DNA of 64,000 bases from Desulforapulum autotrophicum. GTDB lineage: Bacteria; Desulfobacterota; Desulfobacteria; Desulfobacterales; Desulfolunaceae. The notes beneath the pieces were generated by a model, which saw only the letters and a program-made list of their open reading frames with translations, did no database searches and was not told the origin of the DNA. Below are positions 18,361 through 28,321 of this stretch, in pieces; within the stretch, counting starts at the first letter, position 1; each line of letters begins with the position of its first letter. Position numbers and translations under genes: made by a program. The DNA lies in the NCBI GenBank assembly GCA_020723285.1, contig DYJE01000001.1:185409-249408 (forward strand), in the 5' to 3' direction.

Positions 18361-18436
18361 TGGTGGGCCCACCTGGGATCGAACCAGGGACCGACCGGTT
18401 ATGAGCCGGTGGCTCTACCAGCTGAGCTATGGGCCC
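18361..18436 (-). tRNA. tRNA with CAU anticodon (elongator Met or Ile2)
   Basis: 76 nt including an encoded CCA. Fold read by eye: 7-bp acceptor stem (GGGCCCA / TGGGCCC), D arm AGCTCAGCTGGTAGAGC, anticodon stem ACCGG/CCGGT with loop CTCATAA, and T arm CCTGG-TTCGATC-CCAGG. The CAU anticodon fits elongator Met or lysidine-modified Ile2. C4-G69 and C5-G68 in the acceptor stem are TilS-positive determinants in known Ile2 tRNAs, which favours Ile2. It is not initiator: three G-C pairs next to the anticodon loop are absent. Confidence 0.95.
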
Positions 18437-18490
18437 TCAAGTGCCTTGGAGTCACGATAAATAACCCCAGGCGACAATGTTTGTCAAGAC

Positions 18491-20302
18491 TTATATTTCT
18501 ATAAAACTCTTGAGTTTCTTGCTTCTCGTGGGGTGTCTCAGCTTCCGCAAAGCCTTGGCTTCGATCTGCCGGATTCGTTCACGGGTCACGGCAAAATCCT
18601 TGCCCACTTCCTCCAGAGTGTGGTCCGCTTTTTCACCGATTCCGAAACGCATGCGCAGGACCTTTTCTTCTCTGGGAGTCAGTGTGGCCAGAACTTTTCT
18701 TGTTTTTTCAGCCAGATTCATGCTGACAGCCGCATCGGAAGGAAGCATGAATTTCTTGTCTTCGATAAAATCTCCAAGATGGCTGTCTTCCTCCTCACCG
18801 ATGGGCGTTTCGAGAGAAATGGGTTCACGGGCGATTTTGAGAACACGGCGCACTTTATCAAGAGGAATTTCCATTTTTTCAGCTATTTCCTCGGGCGACG
18901 GTTCCCTGCCCAGTTCCTGAACCAGATACCGTGAGGTTCGAATCAGTTTGTTGATGGTTTCAATCATATGAACAGGAATTCGGATGGTTCTGGCCTGATC
19001 TGCAATGGCCCTGGTAATGGCCTGCCTGATCCACCAGGTGGCGTATGTGCTGAACTTGTAGCCCCTTCTGTATTCAAACTTGTCCACGGCTTTCATCAGA
19101 CCGATGTTGCCTTCCTGAATCAGGTCCAGAAACTGGAGCCCCCGGTTGGTGTATTTTTTGGCGATACTCACCACAAGGCGAAGGTTGGCTTTCACCAGTT
19201 CGCTTTTGGCCTGTTTGGATTTCTGGCGTCCTTCTTCTATGGATGTGACGATACGGGTCAGCACCCTGTTGTTTGCCTTGATGGAGTATTCTCTTTTGTC
19301 GATCTGGTCCTGAATATACTTGATATCTGAAAACAGACGGGTGCGCTTTGCATCATCCAGTGAACATCGGTCCTTGGCCCACGCTGGGCCTTCATCACCT
19401 ATAATCACCGAACGGAATTCCGTCACACTGGAGTTGAACGATTCCGCGCAGCGGACGATCACCTTGTTCATCTCCTCGAACCATTCGATCTGCTCTTTGA
19501 TGATCTTGTCCACCTTTTCCGTGACACCCACTTCCAGACGCCATTCCTTGAGCAGGTTGAAAATCTTGTCCGTCCGCCTTCCGATAGCCCGGCGCGTCTT
19601 ACGCTGCTCGTCATGGTCCAGCGCCATTTCTTCGTTGTACAGCTTTTCCCGAAGTTCCACATTTTCATCGTTCACGGCACGGATACTGTCAACGGTGGCG
19701 AGAAAACTGTCGACCTGAATCTGTTCGTCAACCATTCCGTCACCTTCGTCGATGTCTCGCAAAACATGCTTGGGCCTTAAGCGGCCATCACGGATGCTGT
19801 CCGCAAGAGATAGGATGTAATCAATGGCCAGGGTCGTGTCCAGCTGGCAGCGGAGGACTTCCTGATCCCCGATCTCAATTTTTTTTGCAATTTCTATCTC
19901 ACCTTCACGGCTCAAAAGAGTGACAAGCCCCATTTCCCGCAAGTACATTTTGACAGGATCGGTGACGGTGCCGAAATCGGTGGACGTGCCCGTTTCATCA
20001 AGATCGTCACGGTCCTTGTCCATATACATCATGTCGTCTTTGGACAGTTTGTCGTCCATTTTCTTGTCATCCACCAGATCGTCGAAGTCTTCCTCTTTTT
20101 CCACGAGCTGAATCCCCATTTCGGAAAAACCCATGAATATTTCATCGAGCTGATCCGAGGAAGCCACCTCTTCAGGAAGTCCCTCGTTGACTTCATCGTA
20201 GGTAAGATATCCCTTTTTCTTACCTTCCACGATCAACTCCTTCATGAGATCCTGCTGAGATTTTTTATATTCATCTGCATTGATGGTGGACTTTCTGGTC
20301 AT
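18491..20302 (-). CDS. rpoD: RNA polymerase primary sigma factor (sigma-70)
   Basis: 603 aa. Acidic region 1.1 (residues 1-90), region 1.2 ([20 protein letters not shown]), a non-conserved region of about 200 residues, region 2 ([39 protein letters not shown], the -10 reader), region 3 ([17 protein letters not shown]) and region 4 ([20 protein letters not shown], the -35 helix-turn-helix). The ATG overlaps the dnaG stop by 4 bases (ATGA), with AGGAGG nine bases upstream. This is the dnaG-rpoD arrangement without rpsU in view. Confidence 0.97.
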   Translation of the reverse strand: MTRKSTINADEYKKSQQDLMKELIVEGKKKGYLTYDEVNEGLPEEVASSDQLDEIFMGFSEMGIQLVEKEEDFDDLVDDKKMDDKLSKDDMMYMDKDRDDLDETGTSTDFGTVTDPVKMYLREMGLVTLLSREGEIEIAKKIEIGDQEVLRCQLDTTLAIDYILSLADSIRDGRLRPKHVLRDIDEGDGMVDEQIQVDSFLATVDSIRAVNDENVELREKLYNEEMALDHDEQRKTRRAIGRRTDKIFNLLKEWRLEVGVTEKVDKIIKEQIEWFEEMNKVIVRCAESFNSSVTEFRSVIIGDEGPAWAKDRCSLDDAKRTRLFSDIKYIQDQIDKREYSIKANNRVLTRIVTSIEEGRQKSKQAKSELVKANLRLVVSIAKKYTNRGLQFLDLIQEGNIGLMKAVDKFEYRRGYKFSTYATWWIRQAITRAIADQARTIRIPVHMIETINKLIRTSRYLVQELGREPSPEEIAEKMEIPLDKVRRVLKIAREPISLETPIGEEEDSHLGDFIEDKKFMLPSDAAVSMNLAEKTRKVLATLTPREEKVLRMRFGIGEKADHTLEEVGKDFAVTRERIRQIEAKALRKLRHPTRSKKLKSFIEI

Positions 20303-22131
20303 ATACTCTTGCCTCCTCCGATTCCGGAATTAAGTATCTTTTTCTGGCTCAAGCCATTGTTTTTCATTGTTTTTGAAAGCATATTCTTTTCATGAATCAA
20401 CCTGATCAAAAGCTCCTGGTCATTTCTCTCCTCGGCAAGCCTGATTCTCTGCGACAGAGAATTGTCCATCTTTTTCCTGCTCGTTATGTACTGATGAAGC
20501 AGATTGACACAATTCTTATAAAGATAGGGGATATCTCCGATGGCAAGGGCAGATATCGTCCTTCGCGTTTCCTCATCCAAGGCCCGTGTGGTCAGTATCG
20601 ACGCCATGGTATTCATATCTCCACGGTATTCCATGATCATGCGCCCAATGGATTTGAAACAGGGATCTTCGAAATATTCAACAACGCCATGATTCCTGCA
20701 TTCTTCAATCATCTGCGGATACTGAAGCATCATCGCGACAATCTGCCGTTCCATATCCCCAAACCGCGACACCTGAACATGAACCTGCGGCCGCCCCGCC
20801 CGCGGCTCATCCTGAACCGGGCCCTGCGTTTCAGGAATATGTTCCTGAACTTTTTCAAGAACGGCCTTTTCATCCACACCGATTTTATGCGCCAGATCAC
20901 GGATGTACAAAGACCTGGCCACAGAATCTTCAACCATCCCAAGTACGGGCTTCATGTCATTGATCACCGCAAGCCGCCCTTCAATGGAAAGGCCGTGCTT
21001 TCGGATGGCCGAATCCGCCAAAAAGGGAACGATCCCCAAAGCCTTTTCCGATTCGGACCGGAAATGTTCCGGACCAAACGTCCTGATATAGGAATCAGGG
21101 TCATGAGGACTCGGAAGAACAAGGATGTCGGCATTGACGTATTCTTTCTGAAATACGGGGATACTCCGTGCCGCAGCATGAACCCCGGCATCGTCCGAGT
21201 CGAAAACAAGGACGAATTTCGTCACGCCGCAACGGCTCAGCATCCTTACATGTTCCCGTGTCAGAGCCGTACCCAGGGTCGCCACCACATTTTTTATCCC
21301 GTGCATATAAAGAGCCAGAAGATCGAAGTATCCCTCGACGATATGCACTGTCTCAGTTTCTCTCAACGCCTGCCGCGTCCGGCTTAAACCGTAAAGCGAC
21401 CGGCTCTTGTTATAAACCGGCGTTTCAGGGGAATTGAGGTATTTGGGCAGAGACTGATCAAGCACCCGTCCTCCAAAACCGATAACACGCTGGCTCATGT
21501 CACATATCGGAAAAATGATTCGGTTCCTGAAGCGGTCATAGAATCTTTCTCCGTTTTTTGACACAATAAGGCCGGATTTTTCAGCAAGAGGCCTGGGGAT
21601 CTTTCTTCCGGATAAATAACGTGAAAGATGATCCCATCCATCAGGGACATACCCCAGATTGAACTCTTCGGCTATAGCCGCTGTCATCCCTCTTTCTTTC
21701 AGATAATCCCTGGCAATTTTCCCCTGGTCGCTCTTGAAAAGAACGGATTTGAAATATCCCATGGCTTCTTTATTCACAGCGTAAAGAGCTTCCCTCTCAC
21801 TTTCTTCCCGGCGTGCCGAAGGGGACATCTCCTTTTCCGGAATTGATATGCCGTATTTCACGGCAAGGGTTCGAACAGATTCAGGGAATGAAATTCCATC
21901 CCTTTTCATGATGAAGCTGAATACATTCCCCCCCACACCGCATCCGAAACAGTGAAAAATTCCTCGGGATGGATTGACGGAAAATGACGGTGTCTTTTCC
22001 GAATGAAATGGACATAACCCCATGAAATGTTGACCGGATTTCTTCAGTTGAACGCCTTCGGAAACAATTTCGAGAATATCCGACGCATTCCTGACCGTTT
22101 CAATGACATCTTCAGGGATATACAAAGCCAA
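20299..22131 (-). CDS. dnaG: DNA primase
   Basis: Synthesises RNA primers at the replication fork. CHC2 zinc finger ([13 protein letters not shown] and [11 protein letters not shown]), catalytic core and TOPRIM motifs ([23 protein letters not shown]), and a C-terminal DnaB-binding helical region. The frame extends upstream to 22191, but family proteins begin M-x-YIPE; the TTG at 22131 gives [10 protein letters not shown] and has GGTGGAG about 11 bases upstream, so it is chosen (610 aa). Overlaps rpoD by 4 bases. Confidence 0.95.
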   Translation of the reverse strand: MALYIPEDVIETVRNASDILEIVSEGVQLKKSGQHFMGLCPFHSEKTPSFSVNPSRGIFHCFGCGVGGNVFSFIMKRDGISFPESVRTLAVKYGISIPEKEMSPSARREESEREALYAVNKEAMGYFKSVLFKSDQGKIARDYLKERGMTAAIAEEFNLGYVPDGWDHLSRYLSGRKIPRPLAEKSGLIVSKNGERFYDRFRNRIIFPICDMSQRVIGFGGRVLDQSLPKYLNSPETPVYNKSRSLYGLSRTRQALRETETVHIVEGYFDLLALYMHGIKNVVATLGTALTREHVRMLSRCGVTKFVLVFDSDDAGVHAAARSIPVFQKEYVNADILVLPSPHDPDSYIRTFGPEHFRSESEKALGIVPFLADSAIRKHGLSIEGRLAVINDMKPVLGMVEDSVARSLYIRDLAHKIGVDEKAVLEKVQEHIPETQGPVQDEPRAGRPQVHVQVSRFGDMERQIVAMMLQYPQMIEECRNHGVVEYFEDPCFKSIGRMIMEYRGDMNTMASILTTRALDEETRRTISALAIGDIPYLYKNCVNLLHQYITSRKKMDNSLSQRIRLAEERNDQELLIRLIHEKNMLSKTMKNNGLSQKKILNSGIGGGKSI

Positions 22132-22445
22132 AACGAAAGGGACTCCACCCCATATGCACGAACATGATAATCTCAATCCACTGACTGCCACGACGCACAG
22201 GTCTGTGTCATCCAGATAGAATCATGTTTAAAAACTTTCATTTTTCAACAGGTTACAACAAAAAAGACTGTCATGCTCACCCGTTGAGCCGGGACATAAT
22301 TCCACAGTCGACCTGGAAGCACAATGGAAAAAATTAATATCTGTTTCTTTTTTGTCAATCCATGGCAATGACATTCAAAAAACAAGCCAGAATTCCTGAC
22401 CGATTCATCCAGTCGTGACCATCGAAGTATTGGCTTACAGCGACT

Positions 22446-23075
22446 TCAGGGTTTAACAAAGAGCTCTTCAAGAGCGTCATCCATGGCGTCCAACGCCATT
22501 TCCTCCGCATCGATCCATCGGCCCTTGCGTTTCAGAAAAGTCCTGATGTTCAGAATATTGCTCAACAGCGGCTTCTGACTTTCGTCAAATTCACTGTGAA
22601 AAAGAACAAGACCGTCAGAAATCCGTATGATTCTCATGTCAAACGCCACCCGTGACGGTTCACTCACTGCGTAGTTACCACCTTTCCTGTCTTTGAAATA
22701 AAAAATCCTTCCCAGAAAAACAGCGTCTGTCTTCACGGGGCCACCGTAGCTCACTGATCCTGAAAACATGGCCTGCAAATCTTCTACGGAAATTACGGGC
22801 ATCAAAGAAACATCGAGATCCGTTCTCTCTTTGAGCCGTTTCACAAGATAGTCCGTCATGACCGGTGAAGCATCGCTTCTGATGTTTTTTTCATCCAGGA
22901 TTTCCGTAGCCGGTGAGCAGTCCATACAGATAAATGGATAGATAGAGATGGACCTGACATCTCGCAGCATGGGATGAACGTTTTTTTTAAGACCGGTTTC
23001 ACAGCCGGACAGAAGAATAAGCAACGGAAGGGATAGACAAAGGAGAAAGGCATTGAATCGTTTGAAAAAAAACAT
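22446..23075 (-). CDS. Putative outer-membrane-type lipoprotein
   Basis: 209 aa. Signal peptide with lipobox LLSGC (Cys at about residue 25); the +2 residue is Glu, so outer-membrane sorting is possible. The mature part begins with a CsgG/DUF799-like pattern (VRSISIYPF; MTDYLVKRLKERTDLDV; TDAVFLGRIFYFKDRKGG; VAFDMRIIRISDGLVLFHSEF), typical of small lipoproteins of unknown role with an anticodon-binding-like fold. CMDC is a pair of cysteines near residue 51 of unknown use. Lies between dnaG and hisB on the same strand; no clear partner. Confidence 0.75.
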   Translation of the reverse strand: MFFFKRFNAFLLCLSLPLLILLSGCETGLKKNVHPMLRDVRSISIYPFICMDCSPATEILDEKNIRSDASPVMTDYLVKRLKERTDLDVSLMPVISVEDLQAMFSGSVSYGGPVKTDAVFLGRIFYFKDRKGGNYAVSEPSRVAFDMRIIRISDGLVLFHSEFDESQKPLLSNILNIRTFLKRKGRWIDAEEMALDAMDDALEELFVKP

Positions 23076-23126
23076 GGCGTCTGTCCGGTGGTTTTCGTTG
23101 TCGGTGAAAGACGGATGTGATCTCCT

Positions 23127-23714
23127 TCAGATCACACCCTTTGTCGAGTGATGCCCTTTGATTCGTTCATCCATCGTGACAGCCCTGTCCAGGGCTCGTC
23201 CAAGGGCTTTGAAAACAGACTCGACGATATGATGGGGGTTGTCCCCATACCGAACCTGGGCATGGAGGTTCATCCCCCCTTTCACCGAGAAAGCATAGAG
23301 AAATTCTTTCACGTCACGGGTGTCAAAGGTTCCGCACAACCCCAGGTTTTCAGGTACAAGGTACACCAGATAAGGCCGGTTCGACAGGTCGAGGCTCACT
23401 TCCGAGAGTGTCTCATCCATTGGGGTCACCGCATGGCCGTAACGGACAATCCCTTTCCGGTCCCCTAAGGCCTCGTTCACGAGAATCCCAAGAACAATAC
23501 CGATATCCTCCACGGTATGGTGGTTGTCAACACCGATGTCACCGTCGGCTTTGACGGTCAGATCAAAAAAACCGTGACGTGCGAACAGATCGAGCATGTG
23601 GTCGAAAAACGGAATCCCGGTGGAAATATCCGTTTTTCCGCGTCCATCCAGATCGATGGACGCAACGATCCGTGTTTCGGATGTATTTCTTTCAATCCGA
23701 GCGGTTCGATTCAT
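23127..23714 (-). CDS. hisB: Imidazoleglycerol-phosphate dehydratase
   Basis: Sixth step of histidine synthesis; cytoplasmic 24-mer with Mn. 195 aa, the monofunctional length. Motifs: GIPFFDHMLDLFARHG, VDNHHTVEDIGIVLG (metal ligands), CGTFDTRDVKEF, NPHHIVES and the C-terminal HHSTKG. The ATG at 23714 has AAGGAT about six bases upstream. It is alone here; other his genes are outside the window. Confidence 0.96.
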   Translation of the reverse strand: MNRTARIERNTSETRIVASIDLDGRGKTDISTGIPFFDHMLDLFARHGFFDLTVKADGDIGVDNHHTVEDIGIVLGILVNEALGDRKGIVRYGHAVTPMDETLSEVSLDLSNRPYLVYLVPENLGLCGTFDTRDVKEFLYAFSVKGGMNLHAQVRYGDNPHHIVESVFKALGRALDRAVTMDERIKGHHSTKGVI

Positions 23715-23929
23715 CTCATATCCTTAAAGAGGTGGTGTGAAGTTCATGATGATAACCGGACGACCGAGTATAAAGGCTTCCCGGCTGTTGTAAAAATTAA
23801 ATTGCCGAAATGACTTGGTTTCCATATCAGATAATTCAGACATGGTCAATTTAAAAAAGTCATTCCTTTCAACGGGCCGTCATATATGGTAAAGGTACGC
23901 GTTTTCAATCATATGAAGGAGAAAAGATC

Positions 23930-25669
23930 ATGAAAAACCCCCTGACGCTGAACGATGCCTATAAGAAGGTCACCAATGACCAGGACAAAATCATCACACC
24001 CGAAGAAACCGTCCGTATTTTCAAAGAGAAAGCGGCATCCATCGGCCTCGATATCCTTGAGAACACTCTCAGGATCGACACGGGACGCCTGGATATCCCT
24101 GTTTTTTTCAGCATGTGCGGTAAAGACGCAAGAGCGGTCACCGGAACGAACAAACAGATGGGCAAAGGGGCAACCCCCGCACAATCCGAAGCCAGCGCCG
24201 TCATGGAACTGGCCGAGCGTTTCAGTTTTTTCTCATTCAGAAACAACCCGGACAATTTCATGACCGCGACGTACAGGGACGTCAAAGATCAGGCCATTTC
24301 CCTTGACCTCATCGCCAAGTCCGTCCATGACGGGAATTCTAAAGAAATCGAAAAAGTCCTTCCTTTTTTTATGGACCTCCCGTTTCAATGGACCCCGGCT
24401 TACAATATCACCCGAAAAAAAACAGTGCTCGTTCCCTTTGACTGGTTTTTCATGATCAACGAGTTCAACGGGCCTTCCGCCGGGAACTGCAAGGAAGAAG
24501 CCATCTGCCAGGGGATATCGGAGATCGTCGAGCGGCATGTCTCGTCTCTGGTCAGCCAGGAAAAAAGACCGGTTCCACGAATCGATCCGAGAACTTCGAA
24601 AGACCCGCTGGTCCGCGACATGCTGGACAAATACGAAAAAGCGGGAATCCATCTGGTGGTGTCCGATTTCACCCTGGATACAGGCATTCCCACGGTGGGT
24701 GTCATGGGCTGGGACCCTTCCACACTCCCAGAAAAAAGCGAAATCGTCTGGACCGCCGGCACAGCGCCCGACCCCAACAAGGCCCTGAGCCGAGCCCTTA
24801 CCGAAGTGGCCCAGCTCGCCGGAGATTTCAACTCGGGTTCCAATTATGTCGCCAGCGGACTTCCCAAATTCCAGAGCCTCGCCGAAGCGGATTACATCGT
24901 AAACAGTGAACCGCTCATCACCATGAAGGATCTCCCGGATCTTTCCGATGCCAATATCCGGGTCGAGATCGAATCTTACGTTTCCGTTCTTGAAAGCCGG
25001 GGTTTTGAAATCCTGCTTATTGACACCGCCCACAAAGACCTGGCCGTACCCGCGTTCTACACCATCATTCCCGGTGCTCATTTCAGGGAAAGGTCCACCG
25101 GAACAAGCATGGGCATGTTCACCGCCAAATTCATGTCTGAAAATCTAGCCCCCATGGATGCGCTCATCCGGCTGGAAGACATGGCAGAAAAACTGCCTGA
25201 GGCCTACTACATCCAGTTTTACCTGGGCCAGCTTCACCTCACCCTGGGCATGCTTGATCAAGCCCTCGCACATTTTGAAAAAGCCATGACCCTTGGACCC
25301 AAAGACCAGGACATCCCCTCGATCTGCTCATACACCGGGGTCTGCCTGAAAGACCTGGAACGTTATGAGGAAGCCCTGACGATCCTTGAAAAAGGCGCGG
25401 CCCTTGACAATGAACGGGAAGATATCTTCAACCTCATGGGGTTCTGCCATTTCAAACTGAAAAACCATGAAAAGGCCATCACCTGCTTCAAACGCGTCAT
25501 CACCCTGAACCCCTCGTCGGCTATCGATTACGCCAACATCGCGTCCAATTACAGAGATCTGGGAGAAACGGACATGGCCATCTCCTACTACTCCCTGGCC
25601 CTTTCCCTTGAACCGGACCTTGGTTTTGCACGGGACAACCTGGAAAAACTACAAAAACAGCCGGTTTGA
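23930..25669 (+). CDS. YcaO-domain protein with C-terminal TPR repeats
   Basis: 579 aa, close to E. coli YcaO. Residues about 60-400 are the YcaO domain: the ATP/Mg-site helix is SEASAVMELAERFSF, and EEAICQGISEIVERH and SRALTEVAQLAGDF are the second and third conserved segments. Residues about 410-575 carry four or five TPR units (EAYYIQFYLGQLHLTLGMLD, IFNLMGFCHFKLKNHEKAIT, DYANIASNYRDLGETDMAIS). YcaO enzymes activate peptide backbone amides with ATP (azoline, thioamide) or help RimO in E. coli. No precursor peptide, TfuA or dehydrogenase lies nearby, so it is not a RiPP cluster. The ATG has AAGGAG eight bases upstream. Single gene. Confidence 0.88.
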   Translation: MKNPLTLNDAYKKVTNDQDKIITPEETVRIFKEKAASIGLDILENTLRIDTGRLDIPVFFSMCGKDARAVTGTNKQMGKGATPAQSEASAVMELAERFSFFSFRNNPDNFMTATYRDVKDQAISLDLIAKSVHDGNSKEIEKVLPFFMDLPFQWTPAYNITRKKTVLVPFDWFFMINEFNGPSAGNCKEEAICQGISEIVERHVSSLVSQEKRPVPRIDPRTSKDPLVRDMLDKYEKAGIHLVVSDFTLDTGIPTVGVMGWDPSTLPEKSEIVWTAGTAPDPNKALSRALTEVAQLAGDFNSGSNYVASGLPKFQSLAEADYIVNSEPLITMKDLPDLSDANIRVEIESYVSVLESRGFEILLIDTAHKDLAVPAFYTIIPGAHFRERSTGTSMGMFTAKFMSENLAPMDALIRLEDMAEKLPEAYYIQFYLGQLHLTLGMLDQALAHFEKAMTLGPKDQDIPSICSYTGVCLKDLERYEEALTILEKGAALDNEREDIFNLMGFCHFKLKNHEKAITCFKRVITLNPSSAIDYANIASNYRDLGETDMAISYYSLALSLEPDLGFARDNLEKLQKQPV

Positions 25670-25677
25670 TCCATGAC

Positions 25678-25716
25678 AATGATGATGGGCGGTGATCATC
25701 ACCGCCCATCATCATT
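25678..25716. terminator. Bidirectional terminator between convergent genes
   Basis: A perfect palindrome with 19-bp arms and one central base, AATGATGATGGGCGGTGAT-C-ATCACC..., sits between YcaO (+) and the glycosyltransferase (-), overlapping the stop codon of the latter. Weak T-tracts on either side. Confidence 0.75.
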
Positions 25717-26397
25717 GTAAAATCGTTTCAGAACCTCGGGTCGAATCCCCCCAAAAAACAAGAACAGGATCATCCAGTTCCGGACTGTACAAAAAACAAT
25801 CCCTTCCTTACGCCATCGCCGCGCCGAGGTCGTCACCTTCGACGAGACCATCCGTATTCGACCCTTTCGTCGCTTCAGCCGACAGACAAGATCCACATCC
25901 TCCATCAGTGGATACGGCCTGAAACCGCAAACAGTATCATACCATTCACGCTTGACGCACAAAGCCTGGTCTCCGAAAGGGAGCCCCATGGCCCTCGACC
26001 GGACATTCACCATTGTTTCGATCAGTCTGAAAACAGGATGGCTGTCATCGATTGACAGATCAAAAGCACATGCGGCGGTTTTTTTATCGTTTCCCATGGA
26101 AAGGACATCCGATAATGCCGTCGCCGGAAGACGGGTGTCGGCATGGAGAAACAGCAGATAATTTCCCGAGGCCTTTTCAGCCCCGGCGATCATTTGGACG
26201 CCCCGGCCTTTGGCGCTGCCGATTTTCAGAACATGGGGGTCCTGAATAACCGAAAGTGTTTCCTGATGGTCACAGCCATCCACAACAATGATTTCAATGG
26301 GGAAGGTATCAAAAATTAAACGAAGGTGAGAGATGAGGCCGTTGATGGAAACCTGTTCATTCAGAACAGGGATGATGACAGAAATGACAGGTTTCAT
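25699..26397 (-). CDS. Family 2 glycosyltransferase (TIGR04283-like)
   Basis: 232 aa GT-A fold: ISVIIPVLNEQ, EIIVVDGCD, and the DxD region YLLFLHADTRLP. The conserved PFGDQALCVKREWYDTVGGF-like stretch (here CGFRPYPLMEDVDLVCRL) is as in the TIGR04283 group, often paired with TIGR04282. A C-terminal hydrophobic segment (NWMILFLFFGGI) suggests membrane contact. Overlaps the upstream DUF2064 gene by 41 bases. The acceptor is unknown. Confidence 0.85.
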   Translation of the reverse strand: MKPVISVIIPVLNEQVSINGLISHLRLIFDTFPIEIIVVDGCDHQETLSVIQDPHVLKIGSAKGRGVQMIAGAEKASGNYLLFLHADTRLPATALSDVLSMGNDKKTAACAFDLSIDDSHPVFRLIETMVNVRSRAMGLPFGDQALCVKREWYDTVCGFRPYPLMEDVDLVCRLKRRKGRIRMVSSKVTTSARRWRKEGIVFCTVRNWMILFLFFGGIRPEVLKRFYNDDGR

Positions 26398-27070
26398 GAT
26401 CCTTGAGCCGATGCCGTTGAATGTATTCCCAGGTATGGGGTGCTTCCGAACGCCCTGTTTCCAGACGGCCGATCAGACCTTTGAGATCTTCAAAGGTATC
26501 CACGTCATTCCAGGGCGGAAGAAGGAAGCATTTTATCTTCAATCCGTCCATGATCTCAAGTGTCTTTTTCAAAACCTCCGGGGTGCTCCAGGGAACCTCT
26601 GTGAAAGCCTGCGCCGAAAATCCATTTCGCCTGAAACCGATAAGAACGTAGCCGCCATCCGTGCAGGGTCCGATCACGGCATCGTGAGAGTTAAGGGCTT
26701 CAAAGGCTTCAGTCAGATACCCTGTGGGCAGGTCCGGGGCGTCGGTTCCCATAAGAACCGCTTTATCACATCCGTTTTCGAATGATGACGCCAAAGCACG
26801 GGCCATGCGTTCACCAAGGTCAGATCCCGTCTGGTTGTACATCAAAAGACCGGGAGGAAGAAAGGGCAGCGCTGTTTCAAACCCCTCGGGATAACCATAC
26901 ACCGTGACAGGTTTCAACGCTGAAACCTTCATGATCGTGTCCTGGACAAAACAGACATAAAGGCCCACGGTAAGTTCATCCCCCAGGGTTTTGGCCAGCC
27001 GTGTTTTCACGGTCGATCTCACCGGGGCTTTCAAGAAAACGAGCAGGGTGTCTTCTGATTCATGAGACAT
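26357..27070 (-). CDS. TIGR04282/DUF2064 glycosyl-nucleotidyl transferase-like protein
   Basis: 237 aa. GT-A-like motifs: LLVFLKAPVRSTVKTRLAK, GTDAPDLPTGYL and GPCTDGGYVLIGF, with the closing WNDVDTFEDL. This is the family called arsenosugar-biosynthesis glycosyltransferase TIGR04282; many members are not linked to arsenic. The extension HETCHFCHHPCSE at the C-terminus has three cysteines and is not part of the usual family. Overlaps the TIGR04283-like partner by 41 bases; no arsM/arsS is nearby. Confidence 0.85.
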   Translation of the reverse strand: MSHESEDTLLVFLKAPVRSTVKTRLAKTLGDELTVGLYVCFVQDTIMKVSALKPVTVYGYPEGFETALPFLPPGLLMYNQTGSDLGERMARALASSFENGCDKAVLMGTDAPDLPTGYLTEAFEALNSHDAVIGPCTDGGYVLIGFRRNGFSAQAFTEVPWSTPEVLKKTLEIMDGLKIKCFLLPPWNDVDTFEDLKGLIGRLETGRSEAPHTWEYIQRHRLKDHETCHFCHHPCSE

Positions 27071-27160
27071 GGCGCGCCTTAAAACACTAACACCTTCCCC
27101 CAGGCCGACTTCCCATCCGAGAAAACCGGCCTGTGAGGGTTTGGAAACGGGTTTACTGCA

Positions 27161-28321
27161 TCAGTCTTCCTTCCAGAACGGCGACATGTCACGGAGCCGT
27201 TTGATCACCCCCGGAAGTTTCTCGATGATGAAGTCCACATCATCTTCCGTGTTGTAACGGCACAGCGAAAAACGGATGGTTCCATGGGCTGCGGTGAACG
27301 GAACGCCCATGGCCCTCAGAACATGAGACGGTTCAAGGGAACCGGACGTGCAGGCTGAACCGGACGACGCGCAGATTCCGAATTCATTCATCATCAGAAG
27401 AATGGCCTCGCCCTCGATGAACTCGAAGCTGATGCTGCTGGTGTTGGGCAGGCGGTTGTCCAGATCGCCGTTCACAAAGCTTTTGGGAATCCTTGCGAGC
27501 AGTTCCGTCTCAAGCCGGTCCCGTAACTTTTTCACCCGGACGTTTTCTTCGTCAATATGGTTCATGGCAATTTCACAGGCTTTTCCAAGGGCCACGATGG
27601 AGGCGATGTTTTCCGTTCCGCCCCGTTTTCCGTGTTCCTGATGACCGCCGATAAGGTATGGCGCGAACTTGAAACCCGAGCGGATGTACAAGGCACCCAC
27701 GCCTTTGGGCGCATGGAGTTTGTGGCCTGAAAGGGACAGCATGTCAAAGGGGATGTCCCTGGCGTCCACAGGGATCTTTCCCACGGCCTGGACAGCGTCG
27801 GTATGGAACAGAATCCCCTTTTCCTTGACCCGCCTTGCAATGTCACGGATGGGGAAAACCGTCCCTGTTTCGTTGTTGGCCCACATGATGGACACAATGG
27901 CGGTGTCCGGGGTCAGGCTGGCTTCAAAAGCGGCCATGTTGAGCCGCCCTTTGCTGTCCACCGGCAGATAGGTTGTTCTGTATCCTTCTTTGTCCAGGGA
28001 CTCGCACAGCGATTTCACCGCCGGATGTTCCACCATGGTGGTGACGATGTGTTTCTTGTAAGGATTCGCTTTGAGCGCCGCACGAATCGCGCTGTTGTTG
28101 CTTTCGGTGCCGCAGCTGGTGAAAAGGATCTCGTCCGCTTCGGCATTCAGAATCTTTGCAACACGCTGGCGGGCCAGCTTCAGAACATGGCCTGACTCAG
28201 CGCCCTTATGGTGCATGCTGGAAGGGTTGCCGTAGAATTCCGTAAAACAGGGCAGCATGTCAGCAATAACCTGCTCATCCACCCGTGTGGTGGCGTTGTT
28301 ATCAACATATACGGTTTTCAT
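27161..28321 (-). CDS. nifS: Cysteine desulfurase NifS
   Basis: Takes sulfur from cysteine to build Fe-S clusters on NifU. 386 aa from the ATG at 28321 (MKTVYVDNNATTRV), with GGAGG seven bases upstream. PLP lysine in LSGHKLHAPKGVG, conserved SIMWANNETG and FHTDAVQAVG, and active-site Cys in CASSGSACTSGSLEPSHVL, a group I-type loop. It overlaps the end of nifU by 20 bases. No nitrogenase genes are seen, so this is taken as a general Fe-S assembly pair. Confidence 0.96.
   Translation of the reverse strand: MKTVYVDNNATTRVDEQVIADMLPCFTEFYGNPSSMHHKGAESGHVLKLARQRVAKILNAEADEILFTSCGTESNNSAIRAALKANPYKKHIVTTMVEHPAVKSLCESLDKEGYRTTYLPVDSKGRLNMAAFEASLTPDTAIVSIMWANNETGTVFPIRDIARRVKEKGILFHTDAVQAVGKIPVDARDIPFDMLSLSGHKLHAPKGVGALYIRSGFKFAPYLIGGHQEHGKRGGTENIASIVALGKACEIAMNHIDEENVRVKKLRDRLETELLARIPKSFVNGDLDNRLPNTSSISFEFIEGEAILLMMNEFGICASSGSACTSGSLEPSHVLRAMGVPFTAAHGTIRFSLCRYNTEDDVDFIIEKLPGVIKRLRDMSPFWKED

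Noticed and set aside
20392..21387. 331-aa frame opposite dnaG
   Set aside because: Shadow of dnaG; no start site or domain.
23116..23136. TGTGATCT-N5-AGATCACA as a CRP site
   Set aside because: The TGTGA-TCACA gap is 11, not 6, and it overlaps the hisB stop; more likely a weak hairpin.
24233..25081. 282-aa frame opposite the YcaO gene
   Set aside because: Shadow frame; the YcaO gene has motifs and a ribosome site.
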